This document shows positions 25,618 to 26,971 of a DNA stretch of 26,971 bases, piece after piece. The DNA comes from CAYLZW01 sp964388085 (GTDB lineage Bacteria; Myxococcota; UBA727; CAYLZW01), in the NCBI GenBank assembly GCA_964388085.1, contig CAYLZW010000050.1, forward strand, positions 1 through 26,971, given 5' to 3'. How positions within the stretch are numbered: position 1 is the stretch's first letter; every line of letters starts with the position of its first letter. The notes beneath the pieces are model-generated. The model did no database searches. It saw nothing but the letters and a program-made list of their open reading frames with translations, and was not told where the DNA came from. The translations under genes were made by a program, and so were the position numbers.

Positions 25618-26971
25618 ATGCGCGTAGAGAAGACCCGGTTTCGTCCGCTGCAGAACGCCTCCGCCTTCGCCGAGAGCGAGCAGGAGATCCTGGAGCTGTG
25701 GAAGCAGCTCGACGCCTTCCCGCGCTCCGTCGAGCGCCACCCGAAAGACGACCCGAAGCGCGCCTTCGTGTTCTACGACGGGCCGCCCTTCGCGACCGGC
25801 CTGCCGCACTACGGCCACCTGGTCGCCTCGACGCTGAAGGACATCATCCCGCGCTACTGGACCATGCGCGGCAAGCGCGTCGAGCGCCGCTTCGGCTGGG
25901 ACACGCACGGCCTGCCCATCGAGATGGAGATGGAGAAGGCGCTCGGCCTGAGCGGCCCGGCCAGCATCCGTGAGTACGGCGTCGGCAAGTTCAACGAGGC
26001 CTGCCGCAGCAACGTGCTGCGCTACACCGAGGAGTGGCGTCGCTCCATCACGCGCCTCGGCCGCTGGGTCGACTTCGACAACGACTACAAGACCATGGAC
26101 CTCTCCTTCATGGAGAGCGTGTGGTGGGTGTTTCAGCAGCTGTTCGAGAAGGGCCTCGTCTACGAAGGCGTGCGCGTCATGCCCTATTCGTGGCGCCTCT
26201 CGACCGCGCTGTCGAACTTCGAGGCGAACCTCGACTACCGTGACGTCGACGATCCGGCCATCACCGTGGCCATGCCGCTCGACGACGACCCGGAGGGCGC
26301 GAGCCTGCTCGTGTGGACGACGACCCCCTGGACGCTGCCGTCGAACCTGGCCGTCGCCGTGGCCGAGGACATCGAGTACGTACGCGCGCGCAAGAGTGGG
26401 GCGGACGGCGCGGGCGGTGGACCCATCTACATCGTCGCCGAGGCGCTCCTGAAGGAGACGCTCGGTGACGACGCCGAGGTCCTGAGCACCTTCCCGGGCA
26501 GAGAGCTGCTCGGCAAGAAGTACGCGCCGCTGTTTCCCTACTTCGCCGACAAGAAGCAGACACAGGACGCCTTCAAGGTCATCGCGTCGGGCCACGTGAC
26601 GACGGAGAGCGGCACCGGCCTCGTGCACATGGCGCCCGCCTACGGCGAGGACGACTTCGCGGCCTGCCAGAAGGTCGGCATCGATCCCATCGATCCCGTC
26701 GACGAGGAGGGCCGCTTCACGAGCGCGGTTCCCGACTTCGAGGGGCAGAACGTCAAAGAGGCCGACAAGGCCATCATCCGCGCGCTCAAGGACATGGGCC
26801 GGCTCTACAAGCAGGCCACCATTCACCACTCGTACCCCTTCTGTTGGCGCAGCGGCACGCCGCTCATCTACAAGACCTTCCCCGTCTGGTTCGTACGCGT
26901 CGAGCAGATGCGCGAACGCATGGTGAAGCACAACCAGACCATTCATTGGGTGCCCGAGGCGGTCGGCCAGA
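25618..26971 (+). CDS. ileS: Isoleucyl-tRNA synthetase, archaeal/eukaryotic-like type (3' end outside window)
   Basis: The enzyme charges tRNA-Ile with isoleucine in the cytoplasm. Only the first 451 residues of an expected roughly 1000-1100 are present, and the frame is open to the right edge. The class I signature DGPPFATGLPHYGH places the HIGH motif as HYGH at residues 64-67, followed by STLKDIIPRYWTMRGKRV and GWDTHGLPIE. The CP1 editing domain is visible as TTTPWTLPSN (about 234-243) and GTGLVHMAPAYGEDDF (332-347). HYGH with GLPHYGH and this editing sequence match type 2 IleRS (eukaryotic/archaeal-like) rather than the common bacterial type; known type 2 enzymes tend to resist mupirocin. 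The KMSKS motif lies outside the window. The start follows a GGAAGGGAG RBS. It is divergent from the surface-protein operon and functionally unrelated as far as can be seen. Confidence 0.95.
   Translation, partial: MRVEKTRFRPLQNASAFAESEQEILELWKQLDAFPRSVERHPKDDPKRAFVFYDGPPFATGLPHYGHLVASTLKDIIPRYWTMRGKRVERRFGWDTHGLPIEMEMEKALGLSGPASIREYGVGKFNEACRSNVLRYTEEWRRSITRLGRWVDFDNDYKTMDLSFMESVWWVFQQLFEKGLVYEGVRVMPYSWRLSTALSNFEANLDYRDVDDPAITVAMPLDDDPEGASLLVWTTTPWTLPSNLAVAVAEDIEYVRARKSGADGAGGGPIYIVAEALLKETLGDDAEVLSTFPGRELLGKKYAPLFPYFADKKQTQDAFKVIASGHVTTESGTGLVHMAPAYGEDDFAACQKVGIDPIDPVDEEGRFTSAVPDFEGQNVKEADKAIIRALKDMGRLYKQATIHHSYPFCWRSGTPLIYKTFPVWFVRVEQMRERMVKHNQTIHWVPEAVGQ

Noticed and set aside
25591..26946. 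A 451-codon minus-strand open frame opposite ileS
   Set aside because: The plus strand encodes clear IleRS catalytic and editing motifs. The antisense product has no recognised domain.

Overview
The window is very GC-rich and almost fully coding. It looks like a chromosome segment from a myxobacterium (Myxococcota, Polyangiales/Myxococcales-like). Two of the giant proteins end in MYXO-CTERM-type sorting tails (Cys-x-Cys, one hydrophobic helix, Arg cluster). Giant multidomain secreted proteins, RHS/YD repeats, DAG-type linkers and Ca-binding Asp-rich repeats are also typical of that phylum. No mobile element, CRISPR array, tRNA or rRNA was seen.

Layout: positions 25395 down to 1 hold one tightly packed minus-strand operon of four genes. 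They are separated by +1, -1 and -4 bp junctions, and each downstream start has its own Shine-Dalgarno. In transcription order they are: (A) 25395-16033, a 3120-residue surface protein with seven tandem glycine-rich modules of about 280-310 residues, then Ig/cadherin-like, Ca-binding and five FN3-like domains and a MYXO-CTERM tail; (B) 16031-9129, a 2300-residue secreted RHS protein with a transglutaminase-like domain, a DUF6531-like region, about 36 YD units, an RHS core and a multi-helix hydrophobic C-terminal tip; (C) 9126-1162, a 2654-residue protein with two alpha/alpha-toroid (prenyltransferase/squalene-cyclase-like) regions, CARDB/FN3 domains, a CxxCH haem c motif, a Cys-rich repeat insertion, a PA14 domain, Ig-like and carboxypeptidase-regulatory-like domains and a second MYXO-CTERM tail; (D) 1165 to beyond the left edge, the N-terminal part of an outer-membrane beta-barrel protein with TSP3-type Ca-binding repeats, probably of the OmpA-fusion type.

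A 222-bp intergenic region (25396-25617) separates this operon from the divergent, right-truncated gene E (25618 onward), an archaeal/eukaryotic-like (type 2) isoleucyl-tRNA synthetase. Both divergent genes have a short perfect inverted repeat over their ribosome-binding site, and a weak sigma70-like promoter for the operon can be proposed at 25487-25458. No non-coding stretch exceeds 300 bp.

How it may work (inference): A-D look like one co-expressed cell-envelope apparatus. It would comprise two sortase-like-anchored giant surface proteins, an RHS shell protein with a membrane-active tip, and an OmpA-type protein tethering the outer membrane to peptidoglycan. The likely roles are adhesion, contact-dependent interaction or predation, but nothing in the sequence proves any of these.
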